Source: Agaribacillus aureus
GTDB taxonomy: Bacteria; Bacteroidota; Bacteroidia; Cytophagales; Cyclobacteriaceae
Length of the DNA: 64,000 nucleotides
Assembly: GCA_030442055.1 (NCBI GenBank)
Contig: JAUJEB010000007.1
Location: 248,001-312,000 of the forward strand
Reading direction: 5' to 3'
The translations under genes and the position numbers were made by a program. The notes beneath the pieces are model-generated. The model was given only the letters and a program-made list of their open reading frames with translations, was not told the DNA's origin and searched no databases. Below, piece by piece: positions 25,316 to 33,315 of the stretch (positions are counted from its first letter, which is position 1; every line of letters begins with the position of its first letter).

Positions 25316-25441
25316 AAACAAGGCATAAGTAATTGCTTGTTCTCGCCTACTCTGAAAATTCCAACGGAATTTTCAGCTTGGTGTGCACTTGCAAAGTTAA
25401 TCGTTAGACCGCGTAGCTACTCATAGCCGAGACAGTTATAA
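25316..25441 (+). repeat. Palindromic repeat family B, copy 2 (attC-like)
   Basis: See copy 1 at 12471. The inner hairpin is CTGAAAATTCC/GGAATTTTCAG (25352-25376): 11 bp against 10 bp in copy 1, with both arms changed together. The outer arms AACaagGCATA and CATAGCcgagacaGTTAT are weaker than in copy 1. Confidence 0.65.
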
Positions 25442-25462
25442 CCTATTGGACGAAATATAGAA

Positions 25463-25882
25463 ATGACCTACTACGAAACACAGTTAAGAAAAATCAGACA
25501 GAATATTTATTCAAATCAGTGGCAGCTAGATACCGTGATTGCAACTCGAAATTATATTGATAATAATTATGCCAAGGATTTGAATTTGGATTTACTGTCG
25601 CATACTCGATTTGTCTCAAAGTATCACCTATTGCGTCTGTTCAAAAGATACTATGGGCAAACCCCTAAAAAATATCTGATGAACAAACGAATAGAGAAAT
25701 CTAAAGAACATTTGAAAAGTGGAATGACAGTTACACAGACTTGTTTTGCAATTGGGTTTGAAAGTTTGGGTTCATTTAGTGTGCTTTTTAAAAACAGAAC
25801 CGGATTAACGCCAACTGAATTTCGAAATGAGCAACTTTCAAGAAGCAACTTAAATTCTGATTCCGGAACTTGCGAGCCTTAA
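25463..25882 (+). CDS. Small AraC-family regulator
   Basis: A 139-residue protein that is essentially only the DNA-binding domain: first HTH (NYIDNNYAKDLNLDLLSHTRFVSKYHLLRLFKRYYGQTPKKYL) and second HTH (TQTCFAIGFESLGSFSVLFKNRTGLTPTEFR). There is no ligand-binding domain. It is 16 nt upstream of a VOC protein, a frequent Bacteroidota pair, and probably regulates it. Confidence 0.88.
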   Translation: MTYYETQLRKIRQNIYSNQWQLDTVIATRNYIDNNYAKDLNLDLLSHTRFVSKYHLLRLFKRYYGQTPKKYLMNKRIEKSKEHLKSGMTVTQTCFAIGFESLGSFSVLFKNRTGLTPTEFRNEQLSRSNLNSDSGTCEP

Positions 25883-25898
25883 TATCAATATATGGCCA

Positions 25899-26294
25899 AT
25901 GAAAGTAACAGTTATTAGTATACCCGTACGAGATCAGGAAAAAGCATTAAAATTCTATACCGAAAAATTGGGATTCATTAAAAAACTTGACATGCCTTTG
26001 GAAGGAGGTAACAGATGGTTAACGCTGGTCTCTCAAGAAGCACAGGAAGGACCTGAAATCTTACTGGAACCAGCCCCCAATCATTTTGAACCATCTAAAG
26101 TCTATCAAGATGCATTGTTGGCGGCCGGAATTCCCTATACGCAGTTTGATGTTGATAACGTTCAATCTGAATATGACCGACTTACAAAACTCGGCGTCGA
26201 ATTCAGCATGAAACCAACAGAAATGGGAACTGCAAAAGTCGCCGTCTTTAATGACACCTGCGGCAATAACATCCAAATCGTCGAAATCTTGTAG
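25899..26294 (+). CDS. VOC-family (glyoxalase/bleomycin-resistance fold) protein
   Basis: A 131-residue vicinal-oxygen-chelate protein: VISIPVRDQEKALKFYTEKLGF at the start of module 1 and AKVAVFNDTCGNNIQIVEIL at the end of module 2, with the metal-ligand-type Glu near the C-terminus. Catalytic or binding role and substrate are unknown. It forms an operon with the AraC-type gene just upstream. Confidence 0.88.
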   Translation: MKVTVISIPVRDQEKALKFYTEKLGFIKKLDMPLEGGNRWLTLVSQEAQEGPEILLEPAPNHFEPSKVYQDALLAAGIPYTQFDVDNVQSEYDRLTKLGVEFSMKPTEMGTAKVAVFNDTCGNNIQIVEIL

Positions 26295-26857
26295 TTAAAC
26301 TGCGGCTGCCGGCATGAAATGATAACAGCTAAACAAAAAGACAAATAGATGTATTTGCAAAGGCTTTGACAATCAGCTAGCTTTAAAGAAGTTAAAAACG
26401 TTGGCGAACAATGTTTTAATCGGGACGTTATAAGTAAAATAAAAACTGTGACACTGGATTTGGATTGCTCCTGGCTGTGTATAGAAAAAAAACAAAACCA
26501 GTTGTAGAATTTTCAACACCTATATATTTTTTCAGCATACCGAACAAAGCATATCAATGCTGGTCGTCATTTAGGATTGTGGTATTATCGTTATTCCGGC
26601 TCATCTCTTTTTGTAATTGAAACCGTATAACCATTTCAAGACAAGATAGCAACCAAATCAAAAGTATTAATTGACGCTAACCTGGTGGGCGGATATAGGA
26701 AATTTTACCCATCTCTAAAACCATTGGCAACCGACATATTTGGTCATATGTGTCGTCCGCAACCTATATCATTGCCACAATAACCAATAATGGTACAACA
26801 AATTTTATGAGACAAACGCTCAACTTTGTTCCATTGAAAATCAAAAACAAAAAAACA
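26295..26857. other. Long intergenic region with repeat C copy 2
   Basis: No coding frame of quality. GATAACAGCTAAAC (26322-26335) and CAGCTAGCTTTAAAGAAGTTAA (to 26395) could be the arms of another decayed site. Repeat C copy 2 is at 26503-26695. Confidence 0.45.
26503..26695. repeat. Dispersed repeat family C, copy 2
   Basis: See copy 1 at 17383. The two copies are 9.12 kb apart in the same orientation. Each lies in a long intergenic gap. Confidence 0.6.
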
Positions 26858-27172
26858 ATGGAAGAAGCTACAGCATATTACTCTATTCTGGATGTTACGC
26901 CAACCAATGAAGATTGGATCCCTGGCTACATTGAGCCAGCAAATAAACTAGTTGCCCAATATGGAGGAAAGTATCTGGCCAGAACCAGCAGCCACGAACG
27001 CCTCGAAGGTGACGGTGAAAGTGCTGCACTGCGAATCATCATTGCATGGCCCTCTAAGGAAGCGGCCTTAGCATTTATGAAAGATCCGAACTACGTGCCT
27101 CATCTTAAGGCCAGGACAGCCGGATCCAGGAGCAACCACTTTCTCATAGAAGCTAAGGATGATCTCGCTTGA
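26858..27172 (+). CDS. DUF1330-family protein
   Basis: A 104-residue ferredoxin-like-fold protein of the DUF1330 / dimeric alpha-beta barrel type: VAQYGGKYLARTSSHERLEGDGESAALRIIIAWPSKEAALAFMKDPNYVPHLKAR. Start at ATG 26858 (MEEATAYYSILDV); the longer upstream frame from 26750 is not homologous-looking. Function unknown. It is followed by a perfect hairpin at 27192. Confidence 0.82.
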   Translation: MEEATAYYSILDVTPTNEDWIPGYIEPANKLVAQYGGKYLARTSSHERLEGDGESAALRIIIAWPSKEAALAFMKDPNYVPHLKARTAGSRSNHFLIEAKDDLA

Positions 27173-27191
27173 AAGGTTTAAAATTATCGTA

Positions 27192-27230
27192 GATTTTCCT
27201 GCATCATGCAGGAAAATCCATCTTCTTTTG
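27192..27230 (+). terminator. Hairpin terminator after the DUF1330 gene
   Basis: GATTTTCCTGCA (27192-27203) and TGCAGGAAAATC (27207-27218) form a perfect 12-bp stem with a 3-nt loop. CATCTTCTTTT follows, so a T-rich tail is present though imperfect. Confidence 0.7.
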
Positions 27231-27292
27231 ATAATGAAAGCTTGATTTAGGTCCCTATTAACACCCGGATCACGGGTAGAACGAAAGTTGAC

Positions 27293-27430
27293 ATGTTAAA
27301 AAGAACGATCAGCTCAAAGTTTGAATCTATCAATCAGGGGTATAATCGCGTTTTTCAGCCGAACGAGTTGAGCATAGGCATGGTGGTGCCTATTGAAAAT
27401 TATGCTCAAAGCCCCGTACCAACCATGTAA
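27293..27430 (+). pseudogene. N-terminal fragment of an LLM-class flavin-dependent oxidoreductase
   Basis: A 45-codon frame, MLKRTISSKFESINQGYNRV through VVPIENYAQSPVPTM, then a stop. It matches the first residues of Bacteroidota LLM (luciferase-like monooxygenase) oxidoreductases, which normally continue about 300 residues more (ERVQLAEKLGF...). Nothing after the stop resembles the rest of the gene in any frame, so this is a gene remnant left by deletion. Confidence 0.65.
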
Positions 27431-27582
27431 CATCGCAGAAGCTTACAATCTTTGCTATGTATTGTTAAATTTAAATTGGTATGGTTTGTGCCATTGTAAG
27501 GGTAGATGGTTATCTGGCCCGCTCCCTATAGCCAGACGTTTGCAAATATTAAAATCGTAGAGATAACAAGGAAAAATTAATC

Positions 27583-28026
27583 ATGGGAAAAAAAGTACAG
27601 AATTTGACAATCTTAGTATTGATTGTTTTTGCGATAATTCCTCGGCTGAGCGCACAGACGATAAAGGACAGATCTCACAATACGATCGGGTATATCAAAA
27701 ATGATGGGACCGTAAAAAGCAGATCTCACAATACAATCGGATATATCAAAGATGATGGAACAGTAAAAGGTAGATCCCATAATACAATCGGGTACATCAA
27801 AGATGATGGAACTGTAAAGGGCAGATCCCATAATACAATAGGATATGTCAAAGATGATGGCACAGTAAAAGACAGGTCTCATAATACAATCGGATATATT
27901 AAAGATGATGGAACGGTAAAAGACAGATCTCATAATACCATCGGTTATGCGAAAAACGTTAAAAGGAAGTGGGCCGCAGCAAAATTTTTCTTTTTTGACT
28001 TTGAAAATGAAAATTCACTATTCTGA
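27583..28026 (+). CDS. Secreted beta-flower repeat protein
   Basis: A 147-residue protein with a signal peptide (LTILVLIVFAIIPRLSAQ). The mature part is five full 17-residue repeats of the form RSHNTIGYIKDDGTVKx, a sixth partial unit, and a tail WAAAKFFFFDFE. I recognise it as the Bacteroidota family named 5-fold beta-flower protein, in which each repeat forms one blade-like hairpin. It is exported; function unknown. Tail and signal peptide match the family, so the repeat count, not the frame, is what varies. Confidence 0.8.
   Translation: MGKKVQNLTILVLIVFAIIPRLSAQTIKDRSHNTIGYIKNDGTVKSRSHNTIGYIKDDGTVKGRSHNTIGYIKDDGTVKGRSHNTIGYVKDDGTVKDRSHNTIGYIKDDGTVKDRSHNTIGYAKNVKRKWAAAKFFFFDFENENSLF
27670..27951 (+). 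repeat. 51-bp in-frame tandem repeat
   Basis: Five complete 51-bp units from 27670 to 27924, then a 27-bp partial unit, all in frame with the beta-flower gene. Units differ mainly at synonymous positions and at the last residue (S/G/D). The gene could expand or shrink by slippage without a frameshift. Confidence 0.85.
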
Positions 28027-28154
28027 CAAATAAATAGCAAATGAAATGTGGCGACTGGATTGGCTAAGGAGAACGATTTAGCAAACAAAAAATCCAACTG
28101 GTTGTGACATTTTCGGAATTTGGGCTACTAACTATATAAACAGACAAGTCGAAT

Positions 28155-28658
28155 GTGAAATCTTTAAAGCGCAATTTCGTACAAATTATCGATAAGCATC
28201 AGGGCATCATTAACAGCCTTTGTAAGGCTTATTACCTTGATCCAAATGATCAAAAAGATACTTTTCAGGATATCATATTCCAGCTGTGGAAATCTTTCGA
28301 CACTTTTCGAGGGGCCTCCGAAATTAGTACCTGGATTTACAGGGTAGGGCTGAATACAATTCTCGCAAAAGTTCGGAAAGAGAAAAGAGGAATAAGTACG
28401 GAATATATTAACGCTTCCCATGCAAATAAATCCATATCCAAAGCAATTGCCGATGATGACCTGCAACTCCTGCATATCATCATCCAATCGTTAAATCACC
28501 TGGATAAAGCCATCGTCATTCTCCACCTGGAGGGCTACAGGAACAAAGAGATCTCACAGTTATTGAAGTTGACCCCAACCAATGTCAGCACCCGGCTAAA
28601 CAGGATCAGAACAGAACTGAAATCGAAATTTAAAATTCAGAATTATGAATTTAAATAA
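28155..28658 (+). CDS. ECF RNA polymerase sigma factor
   Basis: A 167-residue sigma-70-family protein with region 2 (LCKAYYLDPNDQKDTFQDIIFQLWKSFDTFRGASEISTWIYRVGLNTILAK) and region 4 (LNHLDKAIVILHLEGYRNKEISQLLKLTPTNVSTRLNRIRTELK). It is similar in layout to the factor at 23269. The end overlaps the next small gene by 14 nt. Confidence 0.9.
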   Translation: MKSLKRNFVQIIDKHQGIINSLCKAYYLDPNDQKDTFQDIIFQLWKSFDTFRGASEISTWIYRVGLNTILAKVRKEKRGISTEYINASHANKSISKAIADDDLQLLHIIIQSLNHLDKAIVILHLEGYRNKEISQLLKLTPTNVSTRLNRIRTELKSKFKIQNYEFK

Positions 28659-28833
28659 TCTTAAACCTGCCTGGAGGCAATTCCGGTCATTGAATGCAAT
28701 GGAGCGGATAGGTGAAGAGGAAATCCTGGGCATCATAGCATGTCAGGAGAATCTGGCAGCAGCCAGGCTGTCGCGATTCCTATTCAATACGGTGATGTTT
28801 ATCATGCTGACCATTTGCTGTCAGGGCGGATGA
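28645..28833 (+). CDS. Small membrane protein between sigma factor and lgt
   Basis: A 62-residue protein: a soluble amphipathic N-terminus (LNNLKPAWRQFRSLNAMERIGEEEILGII) and one C-terminal hydrophobic segment (LFNTVMFIMLTICC). It overlaps the sigma gene by 14 nt and the lgt start by 4 nt (ATGA), so three genes are translationally coupled. I have seen similar short proteins behind ECF factors in cytophagal genomes; an anti-sigma function is an inference. It may be the shortened form of a longer membrane partner like that at 23744. Confidence 0.6.
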   Translation: MNLNNLKPAWRQFRSLNAMERIGEEEILGIIACQENLAAARLSRFLFNTVMFIMLTICCQGG

Positions 28834-29663
28834 TTTCTTTTATTCTCTGGGATGTCGATCCCGGCATTATTCCAACATTTGAATTTTTGAGGTGGTATAG
28901 CTTATGCTGGGCAATTGGAATAAGCCTCGGATACCAGGTCCTCAGGGTCATTTACAGGAGGGAAGGACTTTCACAAAAGGAACTGGACAAGCTGGTCGTC
29001 TATGTGGTTTTAGGAACGGTAATAGGTGCGCGTCTTGGCCATATTCTATTTTACGATCCTATATATTATTTAAACAATCCGATCGAAATTTTGCCCATCC
29101 GTATTAATCCAACTTTTCAATTTACAGGACTTGCAGGGCTGGCTAGTCACGGTGGTGTCGTGGGGGCCTTATTCTCGTTATTCCTGTACAACCTTAAGTA
29201 TAAAAGGAACTACCTATGGATAGCAGACAGGTTGATGGTTGCCGGAGCTTTGCTGGGTGTGTTTATCCGATTTGGAAATCTGATGAATTCAGAAATTATT
29301 GGCATTCCATCGACGGTCCCATGGGCATTTATATTCGCAAGAATTGATCAGGTCCCCCGGCATCCTGCGCAGCTTTATGAAGCCGTCTTTTATTTTTTGA
29401 CTTTCATTTTTTTGTTCAGTTTATGGAGATCCGGAAGGGTTGGGCAATACTGGGGGTTGATATTTGGATTGGGGCTGATGTTGATCTTTGTTCAAAGATT
29501 CGTTATTGAATTTATTAAAGAGGATCAGACAAAATTTGAGGAGGGATTGATCCTGAATATGGGGCAGACGTTGAGCATTCCAATGATACTGACAGGTGCC
29601 ACCGTAATAATATGGAGCCTGAAACATGGGCCAACAAACAACGGGCTCCATCAGCGGAATTAG
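28830..29663 (+). CDS. lgt: Prolipoprotein diacylglyceryl transferase
   Basis: A 277-residue inner-membrane enzyme that moves diacylglycerol from phosphatidylglycerol to the lipobox Cys of prolipoproteins. Residues matching the essential E. coli set are present: H107 (ASHGG; E. coli H103), R147 and N150 (IRFGN; R143/N146), RHPAQLYE, and R223/E227 (RFVIEF; R239/E243). The start MISFILWDVDPGI overlaps the small gene's stop. It sits in an ECF sigma operon, an unusual place for lgt, and may be an extra or stress-related copy; that is an inference because the rest of the genome is not visible. Confidence 0.9.
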   Translation: MISFILWDVDPGIIPTFEFLRWYSLCWAIGISLGYQVLRVIYRREGLSQKELDKLVVYVVLGTVIGARLGHILFYDPIYYLNNPIEILPIRINPTFQFTGLAGLASHGGVVGALFSLFLYNLKYKRNYLWIADRLMVAGALLGVFIRFGNLMNSEIIGIPSTVPWAFIFARIDQVPRHPAQLYEAVFYFLTFIFLFSLWRSGRVGQYWGLIFGLGLMLIFVQRFVIEFIKEDQTKFEEGLILNMGQTLSIPMILTGATVIIWSLKHGPTNNGLHQRN

Positions 29664-29819
29664 TTTTTATGAGGTTTGGTAAGGAAAAGCCGTCTTTAGA
29701 ATTTACCAAACCAGAGATAATCAAAGGTCTATTTGGAGTGATAGCGGTAATTAAACCACTGAAATTTGATTCTTTATCAAACCAATTATCTTTGAAGAAA
29801 TTGATGCTTTATACAAATA

Positions 29820-30923
29820 ATGACCCCGTCTTCATTGATAATCAACTTTTTAATTGCTTTCGGCACTTGTCAGGCATTTTTTATTGCCTTGATAATACTT
29901 AGATCAGCAAATAAAACCCTTTTTAAAAAGCTTTTTGCGTTGTTTTTGATCATTGAAGGAATTACACTCTTTGAAAGGCTATTGGTCGAAACCGAACTCA
30001 TAAGATTTCTACCTCATATCTTGGGAGTTAGTCATCCTATCAGCTTTATCAAACCTCCTTTAATATTGCTTATGGCATTTGCCATAACTGAAAAGTATTT
30101 CAGCCTTCATAAAAAGGACTTTTTACACTTTATTCCATTTGTGTTGATGTTGGGTCTTAATATACCGTTTTATTTTCTAAGCGGTAATGAGAAATTGGAA
30201 ACGGTGAGCGCTTTCATGGAAAAGATTCCGTCTTATGAAAGTTTTGATTTTTATTTCAGTCTGAGCTTCTTTGCTTATATTGGCATATACATCTTTTTGG
30301 GTATTGGAAAACTAAAACGTTTCAAGCGACAGGTTACAAATAATGTTTTGGTCAATTGGTTTCACGTTATTTTGATGCTCTACTCTTCCTTTTTGGTCTT
30401 GCACCTTGCTTACTTTATGATCCAGCCAATTGGCAAGTATAATTTTGCGATGATCAACCAGTTAAGTATGCTGACTATGACCTTCATCATTCAATCAGTG
30501 GCTTATAAGTTAATCAATAAATCAACTGTATTTAATAACAAAACACCGGATTTAAGAAATCTGGAAAAACGTAATAATGATGAGCGTTTGATAATTGATA
30601 AATTTATGATAGACAAGGTTTATTTGGATGACACTTTGAGTCTTCAAAATTTTTCTGAATCGGTTTCTCTCCCTGCCTCTTATGTATCAGCTATCATCAA
30701 TCAAAAATTCAATTGTTCGTTTAAAAAATTAGTGACACAATATAGATTGGATGAAGCCAAGTCCATGATCCAAAAACACAATGGAAGAAAAATCAAATTA
30801 ATTGAAATAGCCTTCGACGCAGGCTTTAATAACAAAGTCTCATTTTATCGGGCATTTAAGGAATTTGAAGGGATCTCACCATCTGAATATTTGGAAAAGT
30901 TACAAAACCAGCAAAAACCTTAA
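29820..30923 (+). CDS. AraC-family regulator with N-terminal membrane domain
   Basis: A 367-residue protein: about seven hydrophobic segments over residues 1-240 and a C-terminal AraC HTH domain (LSLQNFSESVSLPASYVSAIINQKFNCSFKKLVTQYRLDEAKSMI...LIEIAFDAGFNNKVSFYRAFKEFEGISPSEYL). It is a membrane-bound one-component regulator type common in Bacteroidota. The signal is unknown. A dyad at 30932-30954 and an SRPBCC gene follow. Confidence 0.85.
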   Translation: MTPSSLIINFLIAFGTCQAFFIALIILRSANKTLFKKLFALFLIIEGITLFERLLVETELIRFLPHILGVSHPISFIKPPLILLMAFAITEKYFSLHKKDFLHFIPFVLMLGLNIPFYFLSGNEKLETVSAFMEKIPSYESFDFYFSLSFFAYIGIYIFLGIGKLKRFKRQVTNNVLVNWFHVILMLYSSFLVLHLAYFMIQPIGKYNFAMINQLSMLTMTFIIQSVAYKLINKSTVFNNKTPDLRNLEKRNNDERLIIDKFMIDKVYLDDTLSLQNFSESVSLPASYVSAIINQKFNCSFKKLVTQYRLDEAKSMIQKHNGRKIKLIEIAFDAGFNNKVSFYRAFKEFEGISPSEYLEKLQNQQKP

Positions 30924-30931
30924 CAAAATAA

Positions 30932-30954
30932 GGTTACAAAACCGTTTTGTAACC
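30932..30954. promoter_or_regulatory. Perfect dyad between AraC and SRPBCC genes
   Basis: GGTTACAAAA (30932-30941) and TTTTGTAACC (30945-30954) are perfect 10-bp arms around CCG. There is no T-tract, so operator and attenuating hairpin are both possible. It lies 9 bp after the regulator stop and 55 bp before the SRPBCC start. Confidence 0.45.
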
Positions 30955-31009
30955 GGGAATTAAAATGGTATGCTTAACTATGCTTCAATAACTAATTAAA
31001 AATAGCATT

Positions 31010-31450
31010 ATGAAGTTTAAAGGTTCAATTACAATTCACCAGCCAAGAGAAAAGGTGGTAGCTCTTTTTTTGGATGCTGACAGTTTGAAAGAATACCAGG
31101 ACGGTTTTGTAAAAAAAGAATTGCTTAGTGGTATCGCGGGAGAAAATAAAGCTGAATCAAAACTGTATTACAAATACGGGAACAGAGATATGATATTGAC
31201 CGAAACCATAACCAGTAACAATTTACCGGAGTCTTTTGAAGCACATTATCATCACAAACATATGGACAATACCATGAAATGTACTTTTATTGAAATATCT
31301 CCCAATGAAACCGCGTATGATTATGAATTTGAATACACCAGAATTAATTGGATTTTGCCCAAATTAATGGCTATACTTTTTCCTGGTATGTACAGAAAGC
31401 AAGGGGAAAAATGGATGAAACAATTTAAAGAATTTGCCGAAAAACAATAA
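31010..31450 (+). CDS. SRPBCC-family protein
   Basis: A 146-residue START/Bet v1-like protein: MKFKGSITIHQPREKVVALFLDADSLKEYQDGFVKKELLSG is the typical first strand and helices, and the C-terminal long helix (GMYRKQGEKWMKQFKEFAEKQ) closes the pocket. It binds an unknown hydrophobic ligand. It is downstream of the membrane AraC-type gene, which probably controls it. Confidence 0.85.
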   Translation: MKFKGSITIHQPREKVVALFLDADSLKEYQDGFVKKELLSGIAGENKAESKLYYKYGNRDMILTETITSNNLPESFEAHYHHKHMDNTMKCTFIEISPNETAYDYEFEYTRINWILPKLMAILFPGMYRKQGEKWMKQFKEFAEKQ

Positions 31451-31690
31451 GCAGATAGGTAGAAAACTGAAAATTTATGACAAACTTGTGGCAAAATGCG
31501 GCGGGTTTGAGAGAAAGTGAAAAACCGTGCCTTATACCTCGGTAAACGACATATGTTTTCGCTTTTTAACAGGGCAGGGGAAATTGGTATCCTTCCAACC
31601 CCTACTTATCAAAGCCGGGGCAGTTATGCGCAAGTATTGAGGCCTGAAGTTTGGCGTTGACAGTAACAAGTGTTCCCAGAAAGTGTAATG

Positions 31691-32500
31691 ATGTCAAAAG
31701 CAGAAAAATACCAACAAGAATTTATACAATTCAGAAATGAATTAAAATCGTTTATTTATCGAATTGTCAATCACAGACAAGAAGCGGAAGATATAACCCA
31801 GGACACTTACGTAAAGGCATTTAAAAATCTCGACTCTTTTCAGGAAAAATCGTCATTCAAAACCTGGACATTTTCTATTGCCACCAACCTGTTAAGAGAT
31901 AGTTTCAGGGCAAGGCGAAAGTGGGGTGAGGACTGGCAAGACCTGGGAAAAGAGTTTAATCAGGAAAATGAGCAAATATTACGGGACAAAGTTGATATTT
32001 CGCACACCTCCGAGCATGGCAAGTTTGTGATCCGCGAGCATATAAATTTTTGCTTTACCTGCATTAGCAAGACGCTTCTTCTGACTAATCAAATTTGCCT
32101 CATGCTCAAAGAGGTTTACAATTTTAAAGTCAATGAAATAATGCTTATTACCAATTTGACCGAAGGCAAAGTAAAACATGCCATAGCCGGGGCGCGAAGA
32201 GATATGAGCCGGATTTTTGAAAGGCGGTGTAGCTTAATAAGCAAAAAAGGGATTTGTCATCAGTGTACGGAGCTCAATAATGTTTTTAACCCGGAACAGG
32301 ATGCCCACATGGAAGCCAATAAGGTCAAAATGGCTAAGGAAGCGGAGCAGGCAAATTATGATGAACTATTGCAGCTCAGATTGCAGCTGGTCAAAGCTAT
32401 CGACCCCCTGAATGCAGAAGGGACCAACCTACATAATTTTATTACCGAGAATTGCCCGGATTGGGCCAAGCATCAAATGCTTAAACAGGTAAAGCATTGA
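31691..32500 (+). CDS. ECF sigma factor with C-terminal cysteine-containing extension
   Basis: A 269-residue protein. Residues 1-90 are sigma region 2 (FIYRIVNHRQEAEDITQDTYVKAFKNLDSFQEKSSFKTWTFSIATNLLRD) and about 120-175 region 4 (QICLMLKEVYNFKVNEIMLITNLTEGKVKHAIAGARRDM). A C-terminal extension of about 90 residues begins with ERRCSLISKKGICHQCTELNN, a possible metal-binding CxxC element, and ends in a helical tail. Start at ATG 31691 (MSKAEKYQQ); ATGs at 31688 and 31670 are alternatives. No anti-sigma gene follows, which fits an extension acting as a built-in regulator. Confidence 0.82.
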   Translation: MSKAEKYQQEFIQFRNELKSFIYRIVNHRQEAEDITQDTYVKAFKNLDSFQEKSSFKTWTFSIATNLLRDSFRARRKWGEDWQDLGKEFNQENEQILRDKVDISHTSEHGKFVIREHINFCFTCISKTLLLTNQICLMLKEVYNFKVNEIMLITNLTEGKVKHAIAGARRDMSRIFERRCSLISKKGICHQCTELNNVFNPEQDAHMEANKVKMAKEAEQANYDELLQLRLQLVKAIDPLNAEGTNLHNFITENCPDWAKHQMLKQVKH

Positions 32501-32596
32501 TAGCAAGCACATTAAATTGACTTCGTCCGTTTTCTGATAGTTTATCGTCTAAACTTTAGATGACAGATTTTATAACGATTAACTTAGAAAACAACG

Positions 32597-33166
32597 ATGA
32601 GAAAACTTGCTATTTTGACCTTTTTATCACTGGATGGTGTCATGCAGGCCGTCAAATTGCCGGAGGAAGATACCTCGGGTGGTTTTGAATATGGAGGATG
32701 GGCTGACAAATATTGGGAGGAAGTAATGGCCCAGGTACAGGAAGAAGCTATGTCTGAACCTTATGACCTGTTGCTGGGCAGAAAGACCTACGAGCTTTTT
32801 GCCGAATATAACTCAAGTACATCGGGTCCCAATCCCCTCAATGACCTGACCAAATACGTAGCCACTAATACGCTTGGCCAATTGGAGTGGGAAAATTCAA
32901 TACCTATCTCCGGTGACATCGCAAAAGCCATAGCCAAACTCAAGTCGCAGGATGGCCTCCTGTTGCAGGTTCACGGTAGCTGGCAATTGATCAATACCCT
33001 GCTTAAGAATGATCTGGTAGACGAATTTCGTCTTTGGACTTTTCCGGTCATCCTTGGCAAGGGCAAACGTTTATTCCATACTTGTAGCTTTCTGGATAAC
33101 CTGTCACTGCTTAAAACCAAATCCACTGCAAATGGCGTGATCATGAGTATTTACAAACGTCGTTGA
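32597..33166 (+). CDS. RibD-C / dihydrofolate-reductase-fold protein
   Basis: A 189-residue protein: MRKLAILTFLSLDGVMQAV, LLLGRKTYELFAEYN, LKSQDGLLLQVHGSWQLINTLLKNDLVDEFRLWTFPVILGKGKRLF. This is the stand-alone RibD C-terminal family (DHFR-like fold, NADPH-binding). It is usually annotated as dihydrofolate reductase family; the true substrate is unknown, and it is not a folA housekeeping enzyme. Confidence 0.88.
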   Translation: MRKLAILTFLSLDGVMQAVKLPEEDTSGGFEYGGWADKYWEEVMAQVQEEAMSEPYDLLLGRKTYELFAEYNSSTSGPNPLNDLTKYVATNTLGQLEWENSIPISGDIAKAIAKLKSQDGLLLQVHGSWQLINTLLKNDLVDEFRLWTFPVILGKGKRLFHTCSFLDNLSLLKTKSTANGVIMSIYKRR

Positions 33167-33315
33167 TTCAGGTATAGGAGCAAACAGTTTTTCCTGCCGG
33201 GATTTAAGAGATGACAAGGTGAATTTGCCAATGAGGTTTTAGTAATTCTCAAGATTAATTGATAGTTTAGAAAGTGTTGGTGCTTACAATGACGGGCAAA
33301 TTCGCTTTGTTAAGA

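Noticed and set aside
11540-26300. Direct-repeat ends of a tRNA-integrated island
   Set aside because: I could not find a second copy of the tRNA-Val 3' end in the window, so no attL/attR pair is claimed.
27670-27951. Regular 51-bp repeats that might suggest a CRISPR array
   Set aside because: The units are directly adjacent without spacers, in frame within one gene, and encode a repeated 17-residue protein motif.
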